From Pleomorphomonas diazotrophica (lineage in GTDB: Bacteria > Pseudomonadota > Alphaproteobacteria > Rhizobiales > Pleomorphomonadaceae): 40,964 nucleotides of DNA. This document shows, piece after piece, positions 1 through 9,050 of this stretch (positions are counted from its first letter, which is position 1; every line of letters begins with the position of its first letter). The notes beneath the pieces were generated by a model. It was not told the DNA's origin, ran no database searches, and saw only the letters and a list, made by a program, of their open reading frames with translations. The translations under genes and the position numbers were made by a program. Location: the NCBI RefSeq assembly GCF_002844595.1, contig NZ_PJNW01000018.1, forward strand, positions 1-40,964, written 5' to 3'.

Positions 1-131
1 GAATGCACGGTGTACCTCGGGCAGGAAGGGGCGGTGAGGATGATATCACGCTCCAAGAACCAATGGAGCCTGATCCGCCGCGCTCCACCGTCCCGAAGCG
101 CTCTCGCCGCAGATGTGTGCATGCCGGAGCG
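1..131. repeat. Partial copy of MITE-like palindromic repeat (copy C, end only)
   Basis: The right end at about 112-131 reads GATGTGTGCATGCCGGAGCG, matching the terminal repeats of the two full copies at 497-837 and 34372-34719. A GATATCA block at 41-48 sits at a similar place to that in copy A. The rest is diverged, and the left side is outside the window. No gene is visible in 1-148. Confidence 0.45.
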
Positions 132-148
132 CTTTGGCTGGAAGTGTC

Positions 149-472
149 CTATTCCAGCGGCCACACCTCGACGACGCCGTGGGCGACGGCGCAGGGGACG
201 GTGGAAACCTTCTCTATCGCCTCCGCGAGGCTGCCGGCCTCGATCACCGCGAAGCCGGCCACCGGCAAGGCGAACGTCATGAACGGACCGTCGCGCGTCT
301 CCACGCCTGATGCCTCGGGGTTGCGCACCTGCACCGGCGCCCCCGCCCTGCCGATCAGGGCACCCTCCGCGCCGAGCGCCGCGTCGCGGGCATGGGCGGC
401 GTCCCTCACCGCTTGAGGCGTGCGATCGTAGCCCGCCCGATCGCCATATCCGATGGTGATGAACTTCGGCAT
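149..472 (-). CDS. YCII-related domain protein
   Basis: A 107-residue single-domain protein of the YCII (DGPF) family, small alpha-beta barrel-like proteins of mostly unknown cellular role, some found with sigma factors or in catabolic clusters. Visible family marks are the G-x-F-M/T-x-A-L-P block after the DGPF motif (residues DGPF near the middle), the run GSLAEAIEKVSTVPCA and the typical C-terminal VVEVWPLE. I start at 472 (MPKFITIGYG) because AAGGGAGG lies 6 bases upstream; the frame is open further upstream to 583, but that extension lies inside the palindromic repeat and has no ribosome site. The gene is monocistronic, flanked by repeat copies on both sides. The specific function is not known. 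Confidence 0.8.
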   Translation of the reverse strand: MPKFITIGYGDRAGYDRTPQAVRDAAHARDAALGAEGALIGRAGAPVQVRNPEASGVETRDGPFMTFALPVAGFAVIEAGSLAEAIEKVSTVPCAVAHGVVEVWPLE

Positions 473-496
473 GATGGACCTCCCTTCCCGCTTCGG

Positions 497-837
497 CGCT
501 ATGGCATGCACATCACCGAGCATCTCTCCCTGACACGGGGAAACCACAGGGCGAGGGATTGATATCGGGTCCGCCTTTCCCACGTCCCATCGTTGCGAGC
601 TATATCCATGGGCGCTCTATAACAGCGCTGCACTTCGTTCTGCACGAGGTCCTCGCCTTTGCAAGGATGACAATCTATATTATTGTTTTTATTATATAAA
701 TCTGTCATCCCCGCGCAGGCGGGGACCTCAGGCCGCATAAGGCGCGGGGGTGATATCAGGCGCCCTCTTTCATACGTTCCCATCATTGCGCACTGCACGC
801 ACGGATACTCCCTTGGAGACGTGTGCGTGCCATAGCG
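497..837. repeat. MITE-like palindromic element, full copy A (341 bp)
   Basis: The ends are inverted: CGCTATGGCATGCACA at 497-512 and TGTGCGTGCCATAGCG at 822-837. Inside are a second pair of long arms (about 643-670 and 703-731, ending in GGATGACA / TGTCATCC) around a 30-bp AT-only core, so the whole unit can fold as one long hairpin. It is alignable end to end, in opposite orientation, with 34372-34719. No open reading frame of its own is credible. It is noncoding and occupies most of the gap between the YCII gene and the MarR gene. Confidence 0.8.
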
Positions 838-868
838 TTTCGACGAACAAATGGCAGAAATCATCCGT

Positions 869-907
869 CCGATTGCATGTTGCAATCGGTCTTACCGTAG
901 CAAGACC
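869..907 (-). terminator. Two adjacent stem-loops downstream of the OhrR-type gene
   Basis: A perfect 9-bp inverted repeat (CCGATTGCA / TGCAATCGG, 3-base loop, 869-889) is followed at once by GGTCTT / AAGACC (888-907). They lie 33-71 bases past the stop of the minus-strand MarR gene. There is no clear U-tract, so this is a terminator or mRNA 3'-end structure by position only; an operator role is not excluded. Confidence 0.35.
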
Positions 908-939
908 GTCACCGACTTGCAAGTGGTTCGCAGCCGCAA

Positions 940-1398
940 TCAGTCCTGGCGATGGATCTTGTTGCGGATGCCGTCGAGCCCGCTCCGCAAGGTCTTGGCC
1001 GCCTCGGCGCTGATGCCGACGGTGTCGACGATGGCGCAGGCGACGGCGGCCGCCTTGGGACGGAGGGCGTTGCCCTTGTCGGTGACGCGCAAGAGCACCT
1101 GCCGTTCGTCTTTCGGGTTGCGGCTGCGCGAGAGCAGGCCGACCGCTTCCAGGCGCTTCAGGAGCGGCGTCAGCGTGCTGGAATCGAGATAGAGCGCCTC
1201 GCCCAGCTCCTTCACCGTCCGCCCGTCGCGGTCCCACAGCGCCACCATCACCAGGAACTGCGGATAGGTGAGGCCGATCTCCTCGAGGAGCGGCCGGTAG
1301 AGCTGGTTGAAGGCCAGCCCGGCCGAATAGATCGAAAAGCACAGGAGATCGTCGATGCGCGGCACTTCGAGGGCGGCTGGCTGAGGGTCGGCGGTCAT
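940..1398 (-). CDS. ohrR: MarR-family organic-peroxide sensor, OhrR type
   Basis: A 152-residue winged-helix repressor. OhrR proteins repress until an organic hydroperoxide oxidises a conserved N-terminal cysteine. Here the cysteine is C20 in LLCFSIYSAG, followed by the OhrR hallmarks LYRPLLEEIGLTYPQFLVM, the recognition region LDSSTLTPLLKRLE and the wing DERQVLLRVTDKG. Length and layout match 1-Cys OhrR. The usual target, ohr (peroxidase), is not next door; instead two alpha/beta hydrolases lie divergently. A 21-bp inverted repeat at 1591-1611 in the shared 300-bp promoter is a good operator candidate. Family assignment is firm; the signal it senses here is inferred from homology. Confidence 0.87.
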   Translation of the reverse strand: MTADPQPAALEVPRIDDLLCFSIYSAGLAFNQLYRPLLEEIGLTYPQFLVMVALWDRDGRTVKELGEALYLDSSTLTPLLKRLEAVGLLSRSRNPKDERQVLLRVTDKGNALRPKAAAVACAIVDTVGISAEAAKTLRSGLDGIRNKIHRQD

Positions 1399-1590
1399 CG
1401 GCGTTTTTCTCCGGGGGGCAGGATGAGCGATAGCAGCATCGCCGTCCCTGCTCTATCTTTTTGTTTTCAGTGCAATTCCTGACCTGGAACCCTTCCGTTC
1501 ACCCATCGGAACCGCCCTCCGTCATAAATAATTCGCACGCGATCTGTTTGCAAGCGATTGACAACCGCCCTTCACTTCGGCATATAGATC

Positions 1591-1615
1591 GTGTGCAAAC
1601 AAATTGCACACAATT
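1591..1615. promoter_or_regulatory. Candidate operator in ohrR/hydrolase intergenic region
   Basis: GTGTGCAA-N5-TTGCACAC (1591-1611) is a perfect 8-bp inverted repeat, overlapped by AATTG-CACA-CAATT (1602-1615). It lies about 190 bases before the MarR-type gene start and 90 before the first hydrolase start, in an AT-rich tract. OhrR-family dimers bind palindromes of this size, so autoregulation plus hydrolase control is inferred. Confidence 0.5.
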
Positions 1616-1628
1616 AATTAAGTCGGAA

Positions 1629-1672
1629 GCAGTTCCAGCAAAAGTGGAAACCGGTTTTGCGTCCGGAACTGC
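1629..1672. repeat. Hairpin-forming palindrome in hydrolase 5' leader
   Basis: GCAGTTCC...GGAACTGC outer arms with AGCAAAA / TTTTGC inner arms form a bulged stem. Palindromes of this general sequence are scattered between genes in Rhizobiales genomes. Its place, 29 bases before the hydrolase start, may affect mRNA folding. Confidence 0.45.
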
Positions 1673-1700
1673 GTCTTGAAAAACCCGAGAGGATATCGTC

Positions 1701-2522
1701 ATGAGCCATTTCACCACCACCGACGGCACCACCCTCTTCTACAAGGATTGGGGCGCCGGCCAGCCCATCGTCTTCTCCCACGGCTGGCCGCTGTCGTCCG
1801 ACGCCTGGGACCAGCAGATGCTGTTCTTCGGCCAGAACGGCTTCCGCGTCATCGCCCATGACCGCCGCGGCCACGGCCGCTCCGACCAGACCTGGGACGG
1901 CAACGACATGGACCGTTACGCCGACGACCTCGCCGAGCTGATCGAGGCGCTCGACCTCAAGGACGTCGTCCTCGTCGGCCATTCCACCGGCGGCGGCGAA
2001 GTCGCCCATTATATCGGCCGCCACGGCACCGCCCGCGTCGCCAAGGTGGTTCTGGTCGGCGCCGTGCCGCCCCTGATGCGGAAGACGCCGGCCAACCCGG
2101 ACGGCACGCCGCTCGAGGTGTTCGACGGCATCCGCGAGGGCACGGCGAAGAACCGCTCGCAGTTCTTCTACGACCTGACCATCCCCTTCTACGGCTTCAA
2201 CCGCGACGGCGTGACGGAGAACGACGGTCTCCGCCAGAACTTCCGCCGCATCGGCCTGCAAGGCAGCATCAAGGGCCAGTATGACTGCGTCCACGAGTTC
2301 TCCGAGGTGGACTACACCGACGACCTCAAGGCCATCGACCGGCCGACGCTGATCATCCACGGCGACGACGACCAGATCGTGCCGATCAAGGCCTCGGCCG
2401 AACGGGCCGCCAAGCTGGTCGCCGGCTCGACGCTGAAGGTCTACGCCGGCGCCTCGCACGGCCTCGCCGAAACGGAAGCCGACCGCTTCAACGCCGACGT
2501 GCTCGCCTTCATCCGCGGCTGA
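1701..2522 (+). CDS. Alpha/beta hydrolase, cofactor-free haloperoxidase/arylesterase type
   Basis: A 273-residue cytoplasmic enzyme of the non-haem chloroperoxidase group (serine hydrolases that also show perhydrolase activity). The catalytic elements are visible: oxyanion loop SHGWP (26-30), nucleophile elbow GHSTGGG with Ser95, acid in HGDDDQIVP (Asp224) and base in GASHGL (His253). Length is the usual 270-280. The start is preceded by GAGAGGA 7 bases upstream. It is divergent from the OhrR-type regulator and followed 105 bp later by a second, exported hydrolase. A link to organic peroxides or peracids is suggested by that regulator but is inference. Confidence 0.88.
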   Translation: MSHFTTTDGTTLFYKDWGAGQPIVFSHGWPLSSDAWDQQMLFFGQNGFRVIAHDRRGHGRSDQTWDGNDMDRYADDLAELIEALDLKDVVLVGHSTGGGEVAHYIGRHGTARVAKVVLVGAVPPLMRKTPANPDGTPLEVFDGIREGTAKNRSQFFYDLTIPFYGFNRDGVTENDGLRQNFRRIGLQGSIKGQYDCVHEFSEVDYTDDLKAIDRPTLIIHGDDDQIVPIKASAERAAKLVAGSTLKVYAGASHGLAETEADRFNADVLAFIRG

Positions 2523-2537
2523 TCCCCCCGGACGCGC

Positions 2538-2565
2538 GCCGGCCGGGCTCCGAGACCCGGCCGGC
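2538..2565 (+). terminator. GC-rich hairpin between the two hydrolase genes
   Basis: A perfect 10-bp stem GCCGGCCGGG / CCCGGCCGGC with an 8-base loop begins 15 bases after the first hydrolase stop. There is no U-tract; a factor-dependent terminator or a partial attenuator between the two genes is possible. Confidence 0.5.
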
Positions 2566-2626
2566 TCCCCAATCTTCCTCACACTCTTCGAGCTCACCCA
2601 AATCCATGTTCTGGAAAGGAATAGCC

Positions 2627-3391
2627 ATGTCCAAGATTGCCGCCACCGCCCTCGTCCTCAGCGCCCTCGTCTCCGGCGCCGCCGCTCAGCCGGCCAAGCC
2701 GACCATCGTCCTCGTCCACGGCGCCTTCGCCGATTCATCGAGCTGGAACGGCGTCATCGCCGCCCTGCAATCGAAGGGCTACCCGGTGGTCGCCGCCGCC
2801 AATCCGCTGCGCTCGGTCGCCGCCGACGCCGCCTATGTGTCGGACGTGGTCGCCGGCATCGACGGCCCGGTCGTCCTGGTCGGCCACTCCTACGGCGGCC
2901 AGGTGATCTCCACCGCGGCCAACGGCCATGACAACGTGAAGTCGCTGGTCTACGTCGCCGCCTTTGCTCCGGAAGCGGGCGAAGCGGCGGCCGACCTCGC
3001 AGGCAAGTTCCCCGGCGGCACGCTGGGCGAGGCGCTGGCCGCGCCGGTGAAGCTCGCCTCCGGCGGCGTCGACCTCTATATCGACCAGTCGAAGTTCCGG
3101 ACCCAGTTCGCCCATGACGTGCCGGAGGCCGAGGCGGCGCTGATGGCCGCCGGGCAGCGGCCGATCACCGAGGCGGCGCTGACCGAGAAGTCCGGCGAGC
3201 CCGCCTGGAAGCGCCTGCCGTCCTGGTTCGTCTACGGCTCGGGCGACAAGAACATCCCGGCCGCCGCGCTGCAGTTCATGGCCGACCGCGCCGGCTCCAA
3301 GCACACCGTGGTGGTCGACGGCGCCTCGCATGTGGTGATGGTGTCCAAGCCCCAGGTGGTCGCCGACCTCATCGACGAAGCCGCCAAGTAA
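2627..3391 (+). CDS. Exported alpha/beta hydrolase (EstC-like)
   Basis: A 254-residue protein with a Sec signal peptide (MSKIAATALVLSALVSGAAA, cleavage near residue 20), so a periplasmic or secreted esterase-like hydrolase. Motifs: oxyanion loop VHGAFAD, nucleophile elbow VGHSYGG, acid region VYGSGDKNIP and His in DGASHVVM. This pattern matches the salicylate-esterase/pyrethroid-hydrolase (EstC/MES) branch. I prefer the start at 2627, which has GGAAAGGA 6 bases upstream and begins the signal peptide exactly; the frame also opens at 2606. It is probably expressed with the preceding hydrolase. Substrate unknown. Confidence 0.85.
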   Translation: MSKIAATALVLSALVSGAAAQPAKPTIVLVHGAFADSSSWNGVIAALQSKGYPVVAAANPLRSVAADAAYVSDVVAGIDGPVVLVGHSYGGQVISTAANGHDNVKSLVYVAAFAPEAGEAAADLAGKFPGGTLGEALAAPVKLASGGVDLYIDQSKFRTQFAHDVPEAEAALMAAGQRPITEAALTEKSGEPAWKRLPSWFVYGSGDKNIPAAALQFMADRAGSKHTVVVDGASHVVMVSKPQVVADLIDEAAK

Positions 3392-3777
3392 GGCCGCCGG
3401 CGAGAGACCTGCTTGCAAGACGGATGCGCCGGTCCGCACAAGCGGGCCGGCAGTCCAGCAACGAGGCCACCCGAACGGGCAAATCCCGATGCGAGAGTCG
3501 CCCCGGAAAGTATGTGTGGGAGACCATCGGCCGCCCGGAAGGATAAGTGCCGCACAGTTCTCCCCTTTTGTATCCGGCCTATGCCGCTCGACGCCGGCCT
3601 AGAGTCTGCGATGGCCCGAACCGTACCTTAAAAAGCGGTCCGCTCACCTTTCGCTCTTGCCATGCAGCCCATTGTTACTGAGGCTTTTCATAGCTTCCCC
3701 AATAGTCTTGCCGCCCGCATTTGCCGTTGAAAGCCAAGATCATTTTTGCCATTCTTCAGCTGCCTTGATGCGGCGGG
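3392..3777. other. Intergenic gap, no gene seen
   Basis: 386 bases between the exported hydrolase and the sensor kinase. Short open frames have no family features or ribosome sites. It probably holds the kinase promoter in its AT-richer right half (3660-3770). Confidence 0.5.
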
Positions 3778-5670
3778 ATGAAGATGTTCAGCAAACTCGC
3801 GGCCGACGACCTGGACTTGAAGGACATATTCAATGCGTCGGCCAATGCCTATGTGATCTTGACGCGAGATCTGGTCATCGCCGGTTGCAACGAGGCCTAT
3901 CTCAAGGCTGTCGGACGCGATGATCGTGACGAGATCGTCGGCCGGCCGATGTTCGAGGCCTTCCCCGCCGACCCCGCCTCCGACGAGTATCGGATCCTCA
4001 ACGCATCCTTCAGCCGGGTGCTCGCCACCAACCAGCCCGACCACGTGGCGCTCATTCCCTACAACACGTCGCGGCCCGGGGAGCCGCCCGTCGTCCGCTT
4101 CTGGAGCGCCACCCACATGCCGCTCCGGAACAAGCAGGGCGAGCTCGCCTACATCCTCCAGCACACCGAGGACGTCACCGAGCTTCAGGCGCTGCGCGAG
4201 CGCAGCGCGCGCGCCAACATGGCCGAGTCCAGCGTGCTCGCCAGGGCGCAGGCCGTGCAGACGGCCAGCGACCGGCTGTTCGGCGAGATCGCCCTCATGC
4301 GCGACCTCTTCGAGCAGGCGCCCGGCTTCATCGCCGTGCTGACCGGCCCCAACCACGTGTTCCAGCTCGCCAATGACGCCTACCGCCGGCTGGTCGGCCG
4401 CGATGCGCTGGTCGGGCTCAGCGTCGCCGAGGCCTTGCCGGAGGTGGTCGGCCAGGGTTTCATCGACATCCTCGACGAGGTCTGGCAGACGGGCGCCCCC
4501 TACTCGGGGCAGGGGCTGCCGGTGTTCCTGAGCCGCCCCGGCGGCCGGTCGACGTTAAGGCACGTCGACTTCGTCTACCAGCCGATCCGCGACACCCAGG
4601 GCGAGGTGACCGGCATCTTCGTTCAGGGCCATGACGTGACAGAGCGCTGGCGCGCCCAGCGCGACCTGCAGCGACAGACCGACCTGCTGCGCCTAGCCCA
4701 GGAAGGCGGCGGCTTCGGCACCTATGACTGGGACCTGCAGCGCCGCACGGTGCGCGGCACCCGGCTGTTCCGCGAGCTGTTGCAACTGCCTGCGGAGCCG
4801 GAAGACGTGCCCGTCGAGGAGGTGCTGAACCGCATCCACCCCGACGACGTCTCCCGTCTGGTCGACCAGGTATCCGGCGGCGCCGGCACCAGCATCGACA
4901 TGCCGCTGGAACTGCGCCTCTTGATCGACGGCCGCATCACCTGGATCGGCGCCCGCGGCATCGTCGTCCGCGACGTCCACGGCCAGCCCGAGCGGGTGCT
5001 CGGCGCCGTGCACGACCTGACGCAGAGGAAGCAGATCGAGGAGCGGCTCGACATGGTGGCTCGCGAGAGCGCCCACCGCGTCAAGAACATCCTGACCATC
5101 ATGCAGATCGTCGCCGAGAACACGCTGCGCCGCGCCACCTCCATCGAGGCCGCCCGCAAGAGCCTCGGCGACCGCATCGCCGCCCTCAACCGGGCTCAGG
5201 TGCGCATCCTGGCCGGCCCCGGGGACAGCCGGCTCGACGCCATCGTCCGTGACACCTTCGCCATCACCTATCAGCTCGACGACCGCATCGTCATCGACGC
5301 CGGCGGCGACGCCGAGCTGGGGCCGCGCACCAGCCTCGGTCTGGCACTGGCGCTGCACGAGCTGATCACCAACGCGCTGAAATACGGCGCGCTGTCCACC
5401 GCCAAGGGCAAGGTGTACATCAACTGGACCGTCACACCCTGCCCCGAGACGGAAGGCGCCCGGGTGACGCTTGACTGGCGCGAGGCTGGCGGTCCGCCGG
5501 TGACCGGCGCCGCCGGCAAGGGCTTCGGCTCCATGCTGATCCGCAACAGCCTTGCCCACGACCCGGCCGGCCGCGCCGACTGGGTCGCCGCCCCGGACGG
5601 CGTGCGCTGCCAGTTCGTCTTCAGCGCCAAGGCGGTCGTCGCGGAGGCCGGAGAGGAGATGGCGGGCTGA
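3778..5670 (+). CDS. PAS-domain sensor histidine kinase, HWE family
   Basis: A 630-residue soluble kinase without membrane segments. Three PAS domains (about 14-130, 165-290, 300-420) precede an HWE-type catalytic core. Core marks: phospho-acceptor H433 in ESAHRVKNILT, N-box LHELITNALKYGAL (N532), the W-x-E motif DWREAGGP (W567, E569) and the glycine-rich GKGFGSMLI. HWE kinases are concentrated in Alphaproteobacteria and often feed the general stress response or light/redox signalling. No response regulator gene adjoins it, so it acts as an orphan. The start could also be 3784 (second Met); neither has a strong ribosome site. The ligands of the PAS domains cannot be read from sequence. Confidence 0.9.
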   Translation: MKMFSKLAADDLDLKDIFNASANAYVILTRDLVIAGCNEAYLKAVGRDDRDEIVGRPMFEAFPADPASDEYRILNASFSRVLATNQPDHVALIPYNTSRPGEPPVVRFWSATHMPLRNKQGELAYILQHTEDVTELQALRERSARANMAESSVLARAQAVQTASDRLFGEIALMRDLFEQAPGFIAVLTGPNHVFQLANDAYRRLVGRDALVGLSVAEALPEVVGQGFIDILDEVWQTGAPYSGQGLPVFLSRPGGRSTLRHVDFVYQPIRDTQGEVTGIFVQGHDVTERWRAQRDLQRQTDLLRLAQEGGGFGTYDWDLQRRTVRGTRLFRELLQLPAEPEDVPVEEVLNRIHPDDVSRLVDQVSGGAGTSIDMPLELRLLIDGRITWIGARGIVVRDVHGQPERVLGAVHDLTQRKQIEERLDMVARESAHRVKNILTIMQIVAENTLRRATSIEAARKSLGDRIAALNRAQVRILAGPGDSRLDAIVRDTFAITYQLDDRIVIDAGGDAELGPRTSLGLALALHELITNALKYGALSTAKGKVYINWTVTPCPETEGARVTLDWREAGGPPVTGAAGKGFGSMLIRNSLAHDPAGRADWVAAPDGVRCQFVFSAKAVVAEAGEEMAG

Positions 5671-5716
5671 GGGCGCGGCGGCGTCAACCGCCGGCCCGCC
5701 ACCCATGCAGGCCGCG

Positions 5717-7396
5717 TCAGGCGGCGCGCAGCGACGCCACGAAGGCCGTCACCTCCGACTGAAGATCGGTCACTTGTGCCGTCAGATCGTCGGAGAGGCG
5801 CATCAACTGGACCGACGACGCGCCGGTGACCTCGGCGGCATTGCTCACCCCGGCGATATTGGCCGTGACGTCGGTGGTGCCGGCAGCGGCCCGGTGGGTG
5901 TTCTGCGACATCTCCGACGTTGCGACCCCCTGCTGTTCCACGGCGGCGGCGATGGTCTGCGACGCCTGCTGGATCGCCATGATGGTCTTGGTGATCTCGG
6001 ACACCGAGGCGACGGTGGTGTTGGTCGCCACCTGGATCTCGCCGACCTTGCGGCCGATGTCGTCGGTCGCCTTGGCCGTCTGGTCGGCGAGGTCCTTCAC
6101 CTCGGCGGCCACCACCGCGAAGCCCCGGCCGGCCTCGCCCGCCCGTGCAGCCTCGATGGTGGCGTTGAGGGCGAGGAGATTGGTCTGGGCGGCGATGTTG
6201 CTGATCAGCTCGACCACCTCGCCGATCTGATGGGCGGCCGTCGCAAGGCTCCGGATATTGTTGGCGCTCTGCTCGGCTGCCAGCGAGGCATCCTGGGCAA
6301 TGCGGTTGGAGCCGTTGACCTGGGTGGAGATTTCCCTGATCGAGGCTGAAAGCTCCTCGGTACCGGCGGCCACCGTCTGCACGTTGGAGGCCGCCTCCTC
6401 GGCGGCACCGGCCACCGCCTGCGCCTGGCGCGACGTTTCCTCGGCAGTTGCCGACAGGTTACGCGCCGCTTCGGCGATGGTGCCGGACGACCGGCCGAAG
6501 CCCTCGGCGAGCGCTTCCATGCGCCCGACGAAGCGCTCGGCCAGTTCGGCCCGCGCCCGCGTCGACGCCTCGGCGGCCTGCCGCGCCGCCTCCTGTTCCT
6601 CGCGCGCCTTGGCGGCCCGGGTCAGTTCGTCGCGGAAGGCGGAGAGGGCCGCGCTCATCGCTCCGATCTCGTCCATGCGCTCGGCATAGCCGACCTTGAC
6701 CTGATAGTTGCCGGCCTGCATGTCGCGCATGACGCCGATGCTCTCACGGATCGGCGCAGCCACGCGCCGGTTCAGCACGACGGCCGAGGCGAGGCCGATC
6801 AGGATGGTAAGAAGGATGGAGCTGAAAGTGGCGACGGTGATGACGGTCTGCGCCGTCGCCATGGCGGCGCTGCGGCTGTCGAGCAGCGATGCCTCGGCCG
6901 ACTTGAACTCGGTGAGGAGGCTGCGGATCTTGTCGAAGCTCTTCTTGCCGAGGCCCTGACGCTCGATGTCGCGGGCGGCGCCCTGAGTCTCGGGCTTCGC
7001 CATCAGGTCGATGGCCTGGTGCGACACCTCGGTCTGCCAGATCTGAACTTCCGCCGCGATGGCGTCGAGACGGGTCTGCTGCGCGGGATTGTCGGCGGTC
7101 AGCTCCTTGGCGGCGGCGAGCGCCGTCTTGAAATCCGCCTCGCCAGCCCTCAGCGGGTCGAGGTTCGCCTCGTTGCCCGTCACCAGGTAGCCGCGCATGC
7201 CGGTTTCCTGGTTGACCAGGGCAGCAAGCGTGCTGTCGGCCGCCTGTAGCACCTCATAGGTATGGATCGTCCAGTCCACATTCTGCTTCATGCTCTGGTT
7301 GGCCATCTGGACGAACAGACCGCTGCCCAAGCCGCCTGCGATGACGATGCCGAACGCCACCAGTAGCTGGCCGCGGATCTGAAGATGGAACGCCAT
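5717..7396 (-). CDS. Methyl-accepting chemotaxis protein with CHASE3 sensor domain
   Basis: A 559-residue inner-membrane chemoreceptor. TM1 is at about 9-30; a CHASE3-type periplasmic domain carries the signature [17 protein letters not shown]2 follows ([22 protein letters not shown], about 190-212), then HAMP and a long coiled-coil signalling hairpin. The tip is the conserved [20 protein letters not shown] block. No C-terminal NWETF-like CheR tether is present. Start 7396 is chosen because AGGAGG lies 7 bases upstream and it begins just before TM1; a longer frame to 7543 lacks such a site. No che genes are nearby. Convergent with the HWE kinase. The signal is unknown. Confidence 0.92.
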   Translation of the reverse strand: MAFHLQIRGQLLVAFGIVIAGGLGSGLFVQMANQSMKQNVDWTIHTYEVLQAADSTLAALVNQETGMRGYLVTGNEANLDPLRAGEADFKTALAAAKELTADNPAQQTRLDAIAAEVQIWQTEVSHQAIDLMAKPETQGAARDIERQGLGKKSFDKIRSLLTEFKSAEASLLDSRSAAMATAQTVITVATFSSILLTILIGLASAVVLNRRVAAPIRESIGVMRDMQAGNYQVKVGYAERMDEIGAMSAALSAFRDELTRAAKAREEQEAARQAAEASTRARAELAERFVGRMEALAEGFGRSSGTIAEAARNLSATAEETSRQAQAVAGAAEEAASNVQTVAAGTEELSASIREISTQVNGSNRIAQDASLAAEQSANNIRSLATAAHQIGEVVELISNIAAQTNLLALNATIEAARAGEAGRGFAVVAAEVKDLADQTAKATDDIGRKVGEIQVATNTTVASVSEITKTIMAIQQASQTIAAAVEQQGVATSEMSQNTHRAAAGTTDVTANIAGVSNAAEVTGASSVQLMRLSDDLTAQVTDLQSEVTAFVASLRAA

Positions 7397-7812
7397 GTAC
7401 AAACCTCCTGACGGCCCGAAAGCCGGCTCGACGCTGATGCGTGTGGAAATCGGAGGTGACCGGCCCCAGCCTTGGATCGATTTTGGCGCAGAACGCGCGC
7501 GATCCGCCATCCGGCTCACCCATGGGCGCCAGGATAGAGACAAACCCTCACCGACTGATTAACGTCAGTCAATATTTTCCAGATCAACTTTTAGCAACGC
7601 GATTCGTGCGATTGCAACCGTATGAATAACGCACCAGCACGCGCGCTACACAAAGGAAATCGGAAGAGATCGACTGTCAGACACTGAATCTCGTCTGGCA
7701 TAATTCTGTTCCGTGCATCCTGCTGCAAGCTACAACTTCAACACCTGGTTGATGGACGCCGACGCGATCTACCTCGCCTGCGTTTTCTCATGGTTATACT
7801 GACCGGCGCTCC
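7397..7812. other. Intergenic region upstream of the chemoreceptor
   Basis: 416 bases with no credible gene. The part around 7550-7700 is AT-rich and should contain the chemoreceptor promoter (minus strand) and the 3' end of the acyltransferase transcript. I see no repeat or clear hairpin. Confidence 0.5.
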
Positions 7813-8982
7813 TCACTTGCCCGCCACCGCCCGCCTCTTGCCGGCCATGCCGAACAGGAAGCGGCTCACCGGATGGCGGTCGATCAGGGCGGCGAGCGCC
7901 AGGCTGGCGGCCGTGGTGACCACGACGATGGCGAGATATTTCAGAAGCGGCGCGTCGCTCCAGCCGATGGTCAGGAAGCCCAGGGCGATGATGATCGTCT
8001 GGTGCAGCATGTAGAAGGCCATGGCATAGGGCGTGAAGCCGGTGAGCCAGGGAACGCGCCGGTCGAACCGCATGAAACCGCCGATGAGGGCGAGGAGCAG
8101 CGTCCATTCCGTCATCGTCCGGAGGATGGTCCACATCAGCGGCGTCAGCGGCAGCGGCGTCACGAAGCGATGGATGAGCGCGGCGGCGAGCAGCACCGCC
8201 GCCAGCGCCGCCAGCACGGGCACACGCCGCCGGAGCGTTTCGAGCGGCACCTCGGTCAGCGCGAAGAGCGCGCCCAGCAGCATCAGGTAGACGAAATGGG
8301 CGTGGTTGGCCCAGTCGTCGATGAGGGCGTGGCTGCTGCCGTAGACCGGGCGCAGCGTCGCCTCGATGACGATCAGCGGCAGGCCGAGCGCAAGCAGCAT
8401 CGGAACGTTGGAGAAGACCGTGGCGAAACCGCCCCTGAGCGGCCGGGCCGCGTCCGACCGCAGCGCCAGGAAGACCGGCAACAGCAGCAACGAATAGACG
8501 AACAGGTAGATCAGGAACCACAGGTGATGCCAGCTGAAGTTGGCCTGGTCGTAGCAGCAGTCGAGAAAGCGCGGCATAAATCCGATGAAGCCGACGTCGA
8601 GCCGGAGCGGCGACTGCGTCACGAGGTCAGCAGGCGCGATGCGCTCGAGATAGACCTGCGGCAGCACCAGCGCGAAGATTCCGAAGACGAAAGGCACGAA
8701 GAGACGGGTGACGCGCTCCCTTGCGAAGCGGCCGGCGCTGCGTCGTTCGAGCGACAGCATCATGCTGAAGCCGGCCAAGAGGAACAGCATCGGCATGCCC
8801 CAGACGTTGAACAACGCCACCACCACGTCGGCGGCGAGATAGGTGTGCCGATCCTTGATATGCCAGGGCTCCGGGTCGAACAGCCGCGCGGTGTGGAAAA
8901 GCACGAGCGAGAGCACCGCGACATTGCGCAGATTGTCGACCCAGAAGAGGCGTGACGATAGCCTGCTGCCCAGACCATTCAT
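7813..8982 (-). CDS. Multi-TM acyltransferase (acyltransferase-3 / OpgC-like)
   Basis: About 389 residues with roughly ten hydrophobic segments. The N-terminus, RLFWVDNLRNVAVLSLVLFHTARLF, is the typical acyltransferase-3 opening, with the catalytic-type His in LFHTAR; NVWGMPMLFLLAGFSM follows, also typical. Such enzymes transfer acyl groups (for example succinyl or acetyl) to extracytoplasmic glycans such as osmoregulated glucans or lipopolysaccharide. I choose the start at 8982 (MNGLGSR): GGAG is 8 bases upstream, and the 21-bp palindrome at 9015-9035 then falls in the promoter; the longer frame to 9033 would place coding sequence in that operator. It is divergent from a TetR regulator that very likely represses it. 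Confidence 0.85.
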   Translation of the reverse strand: MNGLGSRLSSRLFWVDNLRNVAVLSLVLFHTARLFDPEPWHIKDRHTYLAADVVVALFNVWGMPMLFLLAGFSMMLSLERRSAGRFARERVTRLFVPFVFGIFALVLPQVYLERIAPADLVTQSPLRLDVGFIGFMPRFLDCCYDQANFSWHHLWFLIYLFVYSLLLLPVFLALRSDAARPLRGGFATVFSNVPMLLALGLPLIVIEATLRPVYGSSHALIDDWANHAHFVYLMLLGALFALTEVPLETLRRRVPVLAALAAVLLAAALIHRFVTPLPLTPLMWTILRTMTEWTLLLALIGGFMRFDRRVPWLTGFTPYAMAFYMLHQTIIIALGFLTIGWSDAPLLKYLAIVVVTTAASLALAALIDRHPVSRFLFGMAGKRRAVAGK

Positions 8983-9014
8983 GGCGTGCACTCCGCTGTC
9001 ATGCATGCCATAAT

Positions 9015-9035
9015 AAATGAACGATTCGTTCATTT
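9015..9035. promoter_or_regulatory. Perfect 21-bp palindromic TetR operator
   Basis: AAATGAACGA-T-TCGTTCATTT is perfectly symmetric with a single central base. TetR-family operators are commonly ATGAACG...CGTTCAT palindromes of this kind. It lies 33 bases upstream of the acyltransferase start and upstream of the divergent TetR gene. Confidence 0.8.
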
Positions 9036-9050
9036 AAAGCAAGTGTGAGA

